64,000 bases of DNA from Nocardia acidivorans NBRC 108247. Its GTDB lineage: Bacteria; Actinomycetota; Actinomycetes; Mycobacteriales; Mycobacteriaceae. Positions 39,217 through 47,499 of the stretch are shown piece by piece; position 1 is the stretch's first letter, and each line of letters opens with the position of its first letter. The notes under the pieces were generated by a model. The model made no database searches and was not told where the DNA came from. It worked only from the letters and a program-made list of their open reading frames with translations. The stretch is from contig NZ_BDAW01000012.1 in the NCBI RefSeq assembly GCF_001625085.1, positions 173,000 through 236,999 on the forward strand. Reading direction: 5' to 3'. Position numbers and translations under genes: made by a program.

Positions 39217-40116
39217 TCAGGGCTGGCGATGAACGGTGGGGCGGCTGCGCAGGCCGCGAACGAGGTGTTCCATGAACTGACGGGAATCGGCCGGGCCCAG
39301 GGCGGTCATGGCCAGGCGGTTGAAGATGCGGTCCCGGATGCCGACCGCGGGTTTGTCATCGATGTAGCGGATCTCGCCCTGCGCCTCCACGACCACCATC
39401 TCGAGATCACCCGCGGTGCCGGGGGAGGGCACCCGGACCAGGATGTAGCGGTCCTCCATCCCCGCACCGGGGGCCTGATGGGTGAACGGCATGACCTGGA
39501 GCTGGATATTGGGCCGATGGGACAGCTCGATGAGGTGGCCGAGCTGATCGAGCATGACGCCGTCGCCGCCGTAGGTCCGGCGCAGACAGGATTCGGAGAG
39601 GATGGCATGGAATTCCGGTGCGCCGCGCTTGAACAGGATCTGCTGGCGCGCGGTGCGGGCCTGTACGTAATCCTCGACCGTCACCGCGTCCGGATCGCCG
39701 GGATCGGGCTGGAAGGGCTCGTGCAGTGCGCGGATATAGCTCGGATGCTGGAGTAGTCCGGGCACGATCTCCGCGCCGGTCTCGCGCAGTCGATCGGCCA
39801 CATTCTCCAGATCGACCAGGAGCCGGAGTTCCTCGATATAGGCGCGGCGATATCCCGAGTTCCAGAACCCGCGGCGGTGGCTGTCCTCCTGCAGGTCCAA
39901 CAGGATTCGGATGTAGTCCTCATCGGAGATGCCGAGCTTGCGGGCCAGGGCTTCCAGTGCCTCGGCGGTGAGATTGCCGGTGCCCGCGATCGCGGCCGCG
40001 ATACGGGATTGACTGACCCCGATCAGCTTGCCCGCCTCGGCCTGGGTGGTGCGGGCACGCCGCAGCATCGCGTCGATCTCTCGGCCCAGCAGCACTTTTC
40101 GCGCGGTTCTCGCCAT
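39217..40116 (-). CDS. XRE-family regulator with DUF5753 domain (WhiJ type)
   Basis: A 299-residue regulator. The N-terminal helix-turn-helix covers about 8-70 (TTQAEAGKLIGVSQSRIAAA). The DUF5753 ligand-type domain covers about 95-280, with ENVADRLRETGAEIVPGLLQ and LGHLIELSHRPNIQLQVMPF. Such regulators pair with small DUF397 proteins and control development or antibiotic genes in Streptomyces. The ATG at 40116 is chosen on homology, although GGGGAG is only 2 nt away; GTG 40146 would add 10 residues. Three direct repeats at 40173-40205 lie in its promoter and are candidate binding sites. Confidence 0.85.
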   Translation of the reverse strand: MARTARKVLLGREIDAMLRRARTTQAEAGKLIGVSQSRIAAAIAGTGNLTAEALEALARKLGISDEDYIRILLDLQEDSHRRGFWNSGYRRAYIEELRLLVDLENVADRLRETGAEIVPGLLQHPSYIRALHEPFQPDPGDPDAVTVEDYVQARTARQQILFKRGAPEFHAILSESCLRRTYGGDGVMLDQLGHLIELSHRPNIQLQVMPFTHQAPGAGMEDRYILVRVPSPGTAGDLEMVVVEAQGEIRYIDDKPAVGIRDRIFNRLAMTALGPADSRQFMEHLVRGLRSRPTVHRQP

Positions 40117-40172
40117 GGCTCCCCACCGTATCGGGCCGCTTCGCACAGAGCCGCTTCAAGTTTCGCAAATCT

Positions 40173-40205
40173 GATTATCAGGATAGATTATCGGGCACGA
40201 TTATT
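40173..40205. promoter_or_regulatory. Three GATTAT direct repeats with 13-bp period
   Basis: GATTATC (40173-40179), GATTATC (40186-40192) and GATTATT (40199-40205) are spaced exactly 13 bp apart in an AT-rich patch between the divergent XRE regulators. The first copy also lies in a near-palindrome, CTGATTATCAG. This is a likely operator array and/or the -10 region for one of the two genes. Confidence 0.6.
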
Positions 40206-40283
40206 ACGCGGAAGTGGCCGAGCGTGATTCCGAACCGTGACCGGCCGGTTACGCGTGAGCTAGCCGAGAAGGGCGGGGCCGCA

Positions 40284-41723
40284 ATGGATGTCACCGACCC
40301 CGAGGCCGGGCACGGCGCACCGCGAACCGGGGGCGACTGGGCCGGGCGGCTGCGGGCGTACCGGCGTACTCGATTGGGGCTCAGCCGTGCGGATTTCGCC
40401 GAGCTGGTCAATGCGCAGGCGCGCCGGCTCGGTATCAATGCCGCGTGTTCGGAACGGCATATCGCGCGCTGGGAGCTCGGCGAGGTGCGGCGGCCGAACA
40501 AGACCTATCGGGATTTGCTGGCCGCGGTGGGTGCACCGGATCCCGATGCCGAGATCCTCGCGCCGAGTGTCCGGTCCGAACCCGCGCCGATGTCATGCGC
40601 CACCGACGCCGCGCCCGGAACCGATGTGCGGGAGGCGGATCCGACATTTCTGGAAGCGCTCGCCAGCGCCGTGGTCGGCTCGCCCGACGTCCTGATTCCC
40701 TGGCTGCCGACTCTCGGCGAGCCCGCACCCGAGACCCCCTTCGCGGGCCCCGAACCCGATCACCATTTCGTGCGCGACGCCACCGCCCGATTGCGCGAGA
40801 TCGATCAGCGGCACGGTGGTTCCGCGGTCGCGGACGCCGCCACCAACCTGCTGAAACTCGCCACCACACTGCTTGCCCGCTATCGCGGCGAGGCCCGCGA
40901 GCATGCGATGCTGATCGCCGCCGCGGATCTGGCGCGCCTGCTCGGCTGGGCCTGCCACGATGTCGGCGATCAACATCGCGCCCGCCGATACGCCACCATG
41001 GCACTGCTTTTCGCGCGCCGGGCCGGTGCGGACAGTCTGGTCGCCTCGACCCTGTACGTGCTGGGCCGGATCAGTCTGATCGAGCACGATCCGCGCACCG
41101 CGCTGCGCATGTTCCAGCTCGGTCAGTTGCCCGCCCAGGACGCCGCCAATGGCGGGGAATCGGCCCGCCTGTACGCGAACGAGGCATGGGCGCACGCCAT
41201 GATGGGTGATGCGAGCCGCATGCAGTTCGCGCTGGCCCGCGCCGAGGACGAGATCACCCGCGTCGGGGATCTGGTGGATCCGTGGACCCGGGTCTTCTTC
41301 AGTCCCGGTGAGTTCACGGGGATGCAATCGGTGATCTACAACGAGTACGCGCTCACCGCGAGCGGCCGGGCCGCGGAGGAGTACACCGTCAAAGCCGTTG
41401 CCAGCGCCCGGGAATCGCTGGCCGCGTACGCGCCGGGACGACCGGCTCGCAGCATTCTGTTCGACAACATCACCATCGCCACCGGGGCGTTCCGCCTGCG
41501 CCAGATCGATGAGGCGATGACATTCGCCAATGCCTCGCTCAGGTTGACCAGCGAGGTCGACAGCGGGCGGGTCGCCGATCGGCTCGGCCGGATGGCGCAC
41601 GTGGCCACCCTGACTTCTCCGCGCTCGGATGTCCGCGATATCTGTCAGGACATTCGTCAGGTCCTCGATACCGCACCGCACCGGGCGCGATCCCCGATCG
41701 AACCCCGGCTCGCCTCGGCCTAG
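40284..41723 (+). CDS. XRE-type regulator with a TPR-like helical C-terminal part
   Basis: A 479-residue protein. The N-terminal region (about 18-95) is an XRE-like helix-turn-helix: LRAYRRTRLGLSRADFAELV, CSERHIARWELGEVRRPNK. The rest is alpha-helical and tetratricopeptide-like (ALARAEDEITRVGDLVD, RQIDEAMTFANASLRL), typical of large actinobacterial regulators near signalling or developmental genes. The ATG at 40284 has GAGAAGGG about 10 nt upstream; GTG 40224 in frame would add 20 residues. It is divergent from the WhiJ-type operon across the 13-bp repeats and is followed by a TGACAT repeat cluster. The ligand is unknown. Confidence 0.8.
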   Translation: MDVTDPEAGHGAPRTGGDWAGRLRAYRRTRLGLSRADFAELVNAQARRLGINAACSERHIARWELGEVRRPNKTYRDLLAAVGAPDPDAEILAPSVRSEPAPMSCATDAAPGTDVREADPTFLEALASAVVGSPDVLIPWLPTLGEPAPETPFAGPEPDHHFVRDATARLREIDQRHGGSAVADAATNLLKLATTLLARYRGEAREHAMLIAAADLARLLGWACHDVGDQHRARRYATMALLFARRAGADSLVASTLYVLGRISLIEHDPRTALRMFQLGQLPAQDAANGGESARLYANEAWAHAMMGDASRMQFALARAEDEITRVGDLVDPWTRVFFSPGEFTGMQSVIYNEYALTASGRAAEEYTVKAVASARESLAAYAPGRPARSILFDNITIATGAFRLRQIDEAMTFANASLRLTSEVDSGRVADRLGRMAHVATLTSPRSDVRDICQDIRQVLDTAPHRARSPIEPRLASA

Positions 41724-41738
41724 CACCTCGCCATCGGT

Positions 41739-41846
41739 CCAACCTGACATTTTCCGTCCAACCTGACATTTGTCGAATGTCAGGTTCGGCGCGGCGGATG
41801 TCAGGCCCGCCGCCGCCCGCACGTGCATCTGCCCTGTCGAATGTCA
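41739..41846. repeat. Cluster of direct and inverted TGACAT motifs
   Basis: CCAACCTGACATTT occurs at 41739-41752 and 41758-41771 (19-bp period). The second copy forms a perfect 11-bp inverted repeat with AATGTCAGGTT at 41776-41786 (5-nt spacer). ATGTCAGG recurs at 41798-41805, and the 12-mer TGTCGAATGTCA occurs at 41771-41782 and again at 41835-41846. It lies between the regulator and the next gene. This looks like a multi-site operator; the palindrome could also act as a terminator. Confidence 0.7.
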
Positions 41847-41955
41847 TTGCCGCAGAAGCCATTTCCCGGTTGACTCGATATATGACCACAGGTGCTGCAC
41901 ATACCCCCCGCCCGGGCATGTGACGCTCGGCCGGAACAATCGCGGGAGCGCTCTC

Positions 41956-42801
41956 ATGTGGTTCGGATACGCCCGGGTGGATCTGCTGTCCACCGACCTG
42001 CGGCGCGGTGTGGCCTCGATGATCCACGACTACGCCGACCATGCCGGATTCGGCGAGGGCACAGTCGTTTTCGAGCCGATCGCCGCGGAGGTGCTGCTGC
42101 GCGATATGCTCGCCGAACTCGATCGCGACGATCCGGCCGCGACCACGCAGCGCCGCCTGGTGGATATCGCGCGGTCGTGGCGGGTGGATCTGGAACAGCT
42201 CTTCAATCCCTGGCCGCGCGCGGAGGTGCTGTGGCAGATCATCGAATCCACCGCGGGCGTGCCGGGTGCGCACCTGATCGTGCCCGCGCGCGCGCACCTG
42301 ACCGACCTGGGCGCCTCCGGGCGCGCCGCGGTCGCCGAACTCGCCAAGGCGCGCATCAGGATTCACCACCTCGACGCGATCACCGAGGAGGACGCCGAAC
42401 CGCTGTTCCCCTCCTATTCGGAGGTGCGGGTACTGGTGGAGTCCCGGCTCGGGGCCATTCCGGCCGTGGCCCAGCTCGACGCGGCCACCGAACTGTTCCG
42501 CCTCGGCCGGATCGCGGCCATCCAATCCGTCGACTCGATCTACGCGGCGATGATCAACGACCCCACCAGGCCGACCGCCGGTGTCCTGGAATTCCCGTCG
42601 GACGTCTCGCCCGCCGTCATCCGGCTCCTGGGTACCGCGACCGGCCAACTCGTGGTCGAACTCGAGGAGCCGCATCCGCGCGCGGACGAGATCGCGGCCG
42701 CGCTGACGGTCCTGTGTGAGAGTACCCAGCGTTTCATCGACGGCGGCCGCACCTTCACGCGGTGCGTGCTGCCCCTCGAAGCATCGGATATCGGTCCATG
42801 A
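41956..42801 (+). CDS. Resolvase-like N-terminal domain protein, function unknown
   Basis: A 281-residue protein. The first third resembles the catalytic fold of serine recombinases in layout (MWFGYARVDLLSTDLRR at the start, GAHLIVPARAHLTDLGA where resolvases have a DRLxR-type segment). But the catalytic serine position after GYARV is Asp, and no DNA-binding recombinase part follows. The C-terminal third has no family I recognise. It overlaps the next gene by ATGA. It is therefore probably a repurposed, non-recombining protein. The ATG at 41956 has CGGGAG about 8 nt upstream. Assignment is tentative. Confidence 0.5.
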   Translation: MWFGYARVDLLSTDLRRGVASMIHDYADHAGFGEGTVVFEPIAAEVLLRDMLAELDRDDPAATTQRRLVDIARSWRVDLEQLFNPWPRAEVLWQIIESTAGVPGAHLIVPARAHLTDLGASGRAAVAELAKARIRIHHLDAITEEDAEPLFPSYSEVRVLVESRLGAIPAVAQLDAATELFRLGRIAAIQSVDSIYAAMINDPTRPTAGVLEFPSDVSPAVIRLLGTATGQLVVELEEPHPRADEIAAALTVLCESTQRFIDGGRTFTRCVLPLEASDIGP

Positions 42802-43352
42802 CAATGAAATCGAGCGCCATCGTGCGCCGGGGAGCGACCGCCGCCCCCTCCACCGACCGCGAATCCCGCGGCGATCGGCACGGCACGGCCGAGGGCCTGC
42901 TCGAGGCGCGCCAACTACTGCTGGCCATCGCGGGCACCCTGAGCGGCGGCTCCCCGCTGATCGAGTGGGCCCGCGAACTGGCGGACCTGCATGCCACCCT
43001 CATCACCGTCGCGATCTCGGCCACCCGCCGCCCGGCCGATTTCGACGAGACCGACACCCGCGCCCGGGTCAGCGCGCTCATCGGCCGTATCGACGAATGG
43101 TCCGCCTTCCACCTCCCGCGCCCCGCCACCGGCCGCCGCCACACTCACTCCCTGGGCGAGGTGATCAGCCATATCGCCGGCACCTACGCCCACATGCAAT
43201 GGACCCTGCGCCACAGCGACAGCGCCCAGCACCAGCACGACGCCGCGCTGCGCTTCGCCCAGGTCCAGGAGGGCTATGCCGATCTGGTCGACGAGATCCG
43301 CTCCCTGCGCGTCCTACTTCCCCTGGGCTGGAACGGAATCGGGCCGAGATAG
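42798..43352 (+). CDS. DUF4254 family protein
   Basis: A 184-residue, mainly helical protein. The central and C-terminal parts match the DUF4254 layout common in Nocardia: SPLIEWARELADLHATLI, then IDEWSAFHLP, then HTHSLGEVISHIAGTYAHM. Function is unknown. Its start overlaps the stop of the resolvase-like gene (ATGA), so the two are translationally coupled and probably act together. It ends 20 nt from the convergent Mce-associated gene. Confidence 0.7.
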   Translation: MTMKSSAIVRRGATAAPSTDRESRGDRHGTAEGLLEARQLLLAIAGTLSGGSPLIEWARELADLHATLITVAISATRRPADFDETDTRARVSALIGRIDEWSAFHLPRPATGRRHTHSLGEVISHIAGTYAHMQWTLRHSDSAQHQHDAALRFAQVQEGYADLVDEIRSLRVLLPLGWNGIGPR

Positions 43353-43371
43353 GTGGGTGGCGCACCGGAAT

Positions 43372-44085
43372 TCAGGACTGGGGCGGGGCGACCAGTGGCG
43401 AATTGAGTTTGTTCACCAGCCAGTGGTCGCCCGAGCGCTCCAGGCGCATGACCATCGAGAGTTGCCCCGGGGCCGGTTTGCCCTGGGTGCCCAGACTGGT
43501 GATGGTCTGGCCGATCACCACGATGGCCTCGGCGGAGTTCTCATCGCCGGTGCGAATGGCGCACTGCACCTCATTGGCCTTGGCTACGACCTGGCCCTGG
43601 GTGAGGACATCGCGCAGATCCCTGCTGGTGTTGTCGAATTGGGTGCGCCACTCACCGGTGGCGCCCGCGAGAACGGCACCGAAGTAGGCGTCCAGGTTCT
43701 TGGCGTCGTAGGTGACCAGCACCGGTGCGTACTTGCAGGCCGCCGCGCGCGCATCCTCCTGCGCGGCAAGCAGATTCGCATCGTGAGTGCTGCGCTGGAA
43801 GTAGAAGACGGTCGATCCGACGGACGCGGCGAGTACCAGCGCGGCGGCGGCGCGCAGGGCGATCCGGCCGCGACGGCCGACCGAGGGCATCGACAACCCC
43901 GACGGCATCGACAGTCCGGACAGCACCGGTCCGCGCGACTTCTTCTCGCCCGCAGCGGATTTCGCGGGCTCGGCGGCCGTATCGGTCGTCTCGATATCGG
44001 CCTCTGCCTCGGGCCCGATGTCCGGCTCCGATACCGCGGCCGCTGTCACCTCGGGCTTGTCGTCCTCAATATCTGTGTCGCTCAT
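43372..44085 (-). CDS. Mce-associated membrane protein (Mam)
   Basis: A 237-residue protein: an acidic, disordered N-terminus (1-65), one transmembrane helix at about 77-95 (LRAAAALVLAASVGSTVFYF), and a periplasmic domain typical of Mce-associated proteins (FDNTSRDLRDVLTQGQVVAK, SMVMRLERSGDHWLVNKLN). In mycobacteria Mam proteins stabilise the Mce transporter. AGGAG lies just before the ATG. It is the last gene of the mce operon, and the only Mam gene present here. Confidence 0.85.
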   Translation of the reverse strand: MSDTDIEDDKPEVTAAAVSEPDIGPEAEADIETTDTAAEPAKSAAGEKKSRGPVLSGLSMPSGLSMPSVGRRGRIALRAAAALVLAASVGSTVFYFQRSTHDANLLAAQEDARAAACKYAPVLVTYDAKNLDAYFGAVLAGATGEWRTQFDNTSRDLRDVLTQGQVVAKANEVQCAIRTGDENSAEAIVVIGQTITSLGTQGKPAPGQLSMVMRLERSGDHWLVNKLNSPLVAPPQS

Positions 44086-44093
44086 CGTTTCTC

Positions 44094-45269
44094 CTATCGG
44101 CCGGGGACGGGTTGGGACAGTTCGTTTCCGGTCACACCCGGCGGCGCGCTCGCGCCGTTGTCGGTGACATCGGGTCGCGGGGCGTTGGCCGAGCCGCGGA
44201 CCTGGATGGCCGGATTATTGGTCAGGCAGTAGTTGTAGAGCCGGGTTCGGGTGTCCTGGGTCCGGGTCGGAACCACGGGGATGGTGTCGTAGTCGCACCA
44301 CGGGCGCGGCCAGATATCGACCAGCGTGTGATATCCGCCGTCGTGCGCGGGAATGCCCAGTGCCTCCGAACCGGCCCGGATGGCGGGGAACAGAGCCTCG
44401 ATGGCGGGTGCGCGCAGCTTGGCGGCCTTGGTGATGGCGACGAAGTTGGTGACCAGATCGGTGATGGGATCCTGTGTCTCGGAGACGAATCCGCTAATGG
44501 TGGCGAGCTGATCGGGTGCGGTGCGCAGCAACTGCCGGACCTCGGCGTCGGCGGCGGTGAGTTGCTGGAACAGTGTGGTGCCCGCGGCGGTGATGGTGCC
44601 CAGATCGGGCTGGGCGTGCGAGGTCGTCTCGCCGATGACGCTGAGATTCTCCAGGAGCTGTTTGGTCTGGGGGAGTAGATCGTCGAGCCCGGACATGGCC
44701 CGGCTGATTCCGGAAACCATATTGCGCAATCGATCCGGACCGCCGGCCAACGCCTTGTCCAGCTCGTCCACGATCGAGGTGAGCCGGTCGGCGTTCATAC
44801 CGCCGATGAAATCGCTGAGGTTGGACAGCACCGATTGGATACGCACGGGCGTGGTGGTGCGGGCGCGGTCGACCACCGCGCCGTCGGAAAGGTAAGGGCC
44901 GCTGTCGGACTCGGGCCGGAAGTCCAGGAATTGTTCCCCGGCGGCCGACAGCCGCCCGACCGCGACGGTTCCGTCCAGGGCGATATGCGCGCGGTCGTCG
45001 ATCTCGGCGACCGCGGCGACACCGTCGCCCGCCACGGTGATCTGGGCGACGCGGCCCACGCGAGAGCCGCGGAAGGTGACGTCATTGCCGGTCAGCAGAC
45101 CGCCGGAGGTCGGCAGCAGCACCGTCACCCGGTAGGTGTGCGGAATCGGGTTGAACCGCAGCACATTCGACGCGATATATCCGCAACCGAGTACCAGCAC
45201 CACGATCAAGGCGAGGTTCGCGACGGCGATGCGCTGCCGCACCACCCATTGCCACAGGGGAGGATTCAT
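44094..45269 (-). CDS. mceF: Mce-family substrate-binding protein MceF
   Basis: A 391-residue protein with an N-terminal membrane anchor (about 14-36), the MCE/MlaD domain (about 42-120: YRVTVLLPTSGGLLTGNDVT, FRGSRVGRVAQITV) and a long helical region. The C-terminus is Pro/Asn-rich. Mce proteins form a hexameric tunnel carrying lipids across the periplasm to the YrbE permease. Position as the sixth mce gene defines it as MceF. Its start overlaps the mceE stop (ATGA). Confidence 0.9.
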   Translation of the reverse strand: MNPPLWQWVVRQRIAVANLALIVVLVLGCGYIASNVLRFNPIPHTYRVTVLLPTSGGLLTGNDVTFRGSRVGRVAQITVAGDGVAAVAEIDDRAHIALDGTVAVGRLSAAGEQFLDFRPESDSGPYLSDGAVVDRARTTTPVRIQSVLSNLSDFIGGMNADRLTSIVDELDKALAGGPDRLRNMVSGISRAMSGLDDLLPQTKQLLENLSVIGETTSHAQPDLGTITAAGTTLFQQLTAADAEVRQLLRTAPDQLATISGFVSETQDPITDLVTNFVAITKAAKLRAPAIEALFPAIRAGSEALGIPAHDGGYHTLVDIWPRPWCDYDTIPVVPTRTQDTRTRLYNYCLTNNPAIQVRGSANAPRPDVTDNGASAPPGVTGNELSQPVPGR

Positions 45270-46396
45270 CGTCCACCCTCCCGGGTGTCCGGAGCCGGGG
45301 CGGGGGCCGGTTGTGGGGGGCTGGTCAACCGGCCGAAGACCTTCTCCAGCACCTGCACGAAACTGCCGATGAACGCGGGCACATCGCCGAGTTCGGGCGG
45401 GCGACTACCGCTGGGATCGGTCAGCGCGCCGATGCTCAGGAACGACACCGTCGCCGAGACCGCCAGGGCCGGACCGCGGATGCTCGCCTGGACCGCGGGA
45501 GTGATCTCATGCAGTGCGTCCAGCGTGGCCGTCAGATCGGTGGACTGCGCGAATCCCGACATCAACTGCTGAATACTGGTGAACAGGCTCACGAAATCCG
45601 CACCGGAAGTGTCGCTGAAGTCGTGCAGCGCCGCCATGGTGGTGGAGACCTTGGTCAGCAGGTCCACGATGCGCTGGTTGTTCTCGGTGAACAGTCCGAT
45701 CAGGCCGGGGAAGGTGTCGGCGGCCCGGCCGAGTTCGACCTTGCGGGCGGCGAGGTCACCACTGAGCGTATTCAGTCCGGACAGCACATTGTCGATATCG
45801 CCGGTGCGCTTGTTCAAGGCTTCGATCACCGCGGTCAGCTCCGAAAGCAGATGCGCCAGTTGGGGTCCGCGACCGGAGAACATGGAGTTCAATTCGGTGG
45901 TGATCTTCGCGGCCTGATTGATACCGCCGCCGTTGATCAGCATCGAGACCGACATCATCAACTGCTCGACCGATGCGCCGGTGGCGGTGTGATCGGTGCC
46001 GATGGTGTCGCCCTCGCGCAGTTGCGGACCGGCGTCCCGCGCGGTGGGCAGGGTCAGGGCCACGAACACATCGCCGAGCGGAGTGGCCTGGCGCAGTTCG
46101 ACGGTGGTGCCCTTGGGCAGTTGGATGTCCTGGCGGATCAGCATCCGCACATCGGCGAGGAAGTTGGTCGTGCTGATCTCGGTGACCACGCCGATATCGC
46201 TGCCGCCGACCTTCACGTGCGCGTGATCGGGCAGATTCAGAGCATCCCGGAAGGTGGCGTGGATGGTGTAGCCGGGTCCGCCGATTCCGGGTTTGGGCAT
46301 CGGCATGTTCTGCACCGTGACCGCGCAGCCGGTGCTCGCGGTGAGCGTGGCGGCCGTAATGAGCGCCGCCGCAAGGGATCTTGTTGGTCTGCTCAT
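45266..46396 (-). CDS. mceE: Mce-family lipoprotein MceE (LprN-like)
   Basis: A 376-residue protein. The signal sequence ends in a lipobox-like S-T-G-C with Cys at about residue 23. The MCE domain follows (YTIHATFRDALNLPDHAHVK, VGGSDIGVVTEIS), then the helical region. MceE proteins are normally the lipid-anchored member of the hexamer. The start overlaps the mceD stop by ATGA, and its own stop overlaps mceF. Confidence 0.9.
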   Translation of the reverse strand: MSRPTRSLAAALITAATLTASTGCAVTVQNMPMPKPGIGGPGYTIHATFRDALNLPDHAHVKVGGSDIGVVTEISTTNFLADVRMLIRQDIQLPKGTTVELRQATPLGDVFVALTLPTARDAGPQLREGDTIGTDHTATGASVEQLMMSVSMLINGGGINQAAKITTELNSMFSGRGPQLAHLLSELTAVIEALNKRTGDIDNVLSGLNTLSGDLAARKVELGRAADTFPGLIGLFTENNQRIVDLLTKVSTTMAALHDFSDTSGADFVSLFTSIQQLMSGFAQSTDLTATLDALHEITPAVQASIRGPALAVSATVSFLSIGALTDPSGSRPPELGDVPAFIGSFVQVLEKVFGRLTSPPQPAPAPAPDTREGGR

Positions 46397-47499
46397 TTCA
46401 TCTCCGTGATGCCCAGCAGGGCGGCGGTGAGCCCGAAGTCGGGGCCGAAATCGGCGATCTTGCCGGTGCGGCAGCCGTCCAGGCGCAGGGCGATGCGCTC
46501 GCAGAACTGGGACAGGATCTCGCTGTCCAGGACGCTCTTGTCGAGCAGGCCGTGCAGGCGCAGCGCCTGATGTTCGCGGCTGGTGGCATTGGACAGGTTC
46601 TGGAACATGAGCGGGCCGATATCGACGATCTCGGTCAGCTGACGCGCATTGGCGCGCATCTGCGCGGAGATGTCCACGAATCGCGAGAGGGCACCGGAAA
46701 GTTGATCCTTGTTATCGCCCACCAGCGCCGCGGTGTTGTTCAGAAAATCGTTGAGCTGGGTGAGTGTCGCCTGCAGGCCGGGGGCCTGCTGTCCGAGCAG
46801 ATCCACCAGCTGGGTCAGCGTCCCGCTGAAACCGCGCACCGTCTGATCGTTCGAGGCGATGATCTGGGTGATGTCATTGAGTTTGACGATGGTGTTGGCG
46901 ATCTGGTCCTTGTTGGCCAGGGTCACCTCGAATGCCGAGGACAGCGAATCCAGGGTTTCGCGCAGCCGATCACCATTGCCGTCGAGCAACGGGAACAGTA
47001 CGCGGCTGGCCATCGGCCCGGTTTCGTTGTCGCCCTTCAAGGCCGCGCCGAGTTTGTCGAAGTTCGCCAGAATTCGATCGAGTTCGACCGGAACCCGGGT
47101 GCGGGGGAGCGGTATATGCGCATTGGGCGCGAGCGCGGGTCCGTCGCCGGTGTAGGCGGGGGTCAGCTCCACGTGCCGGTTGGTGATGAGTTGCGGATTC
47201 ACCAGCGCCGCAATGGCATCGGCGGGAATCTTGACCGTGGCGTCGACGCTCATCACGACTTCCGCATATCCGCCGCGCGGTGTCACCGATTCGACCGTGC
47301 CGATCGGCACCCCGAGTACGGCGACCTCATTGCCCGCGTACAGCCCCGCCACGCTCTCGAAGTCGGCGCTGATGCGCATGGTCCTGCCCAGAATCTGATC
47401 GGGCAGTGCGGTCACACTGTCCGGCAGCAGCCCGCATCCGGCGGTGAACGCGGCCGCGCAGCACAGCGCCGCCAGCTTGGCGAGAATACGGTTCCTCAT
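46393..47499 (-). CDS. mceD: Mce-family protein MceD with a possible lipobox
   Basis: A 368-residue protein. The N-terminus is a short signal sequence (AKLAALCCAAAFTAGCGLLP) whose T-A-G-C could be a lipobox, unusual because MceE is normally the lipoprotein of the set. The MCE domain follows (RISADFESVAGLYAGNEVAV, LGVPIGTVESVTP), then helices. The ATG at 47499 shares one base with the TAA of mceC (TAATG). An in-frame start 57 nt upstream lies inside mceC and is less likely. Confidence 0.88.
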   Translation of the reverse strand: MRNRILAKLAALCCAAAFTAGCGLLPDSVTALPDQILGRTMRISADFESVAGLYAGNEVAVLGVPIGTVESVTPRGGYAEVVMSVDATVKIPADAIAALVNPQLITNRHVELTPAYTGDGPALAPNAHIPLPRTRVPVELDRILANFDKLGAALKGDNETGPMASRVLFPLLDGNGDRLRETLDSLSSAFEVTLANKDQIANTIVKLNDITQIIASNDQTVRGFSGTLTQLVDLLGQQAPGLQATLTQLNDFLNNTAALVGDNKDQLSGALSRFVDISAQMRANARQLTEIVDIGPLMFQNLSNATSREHQALRLHGLLDKSVLDSEILSQFCERIALRLDGCRTGKIADFGPDFGLTAALLGITEMK

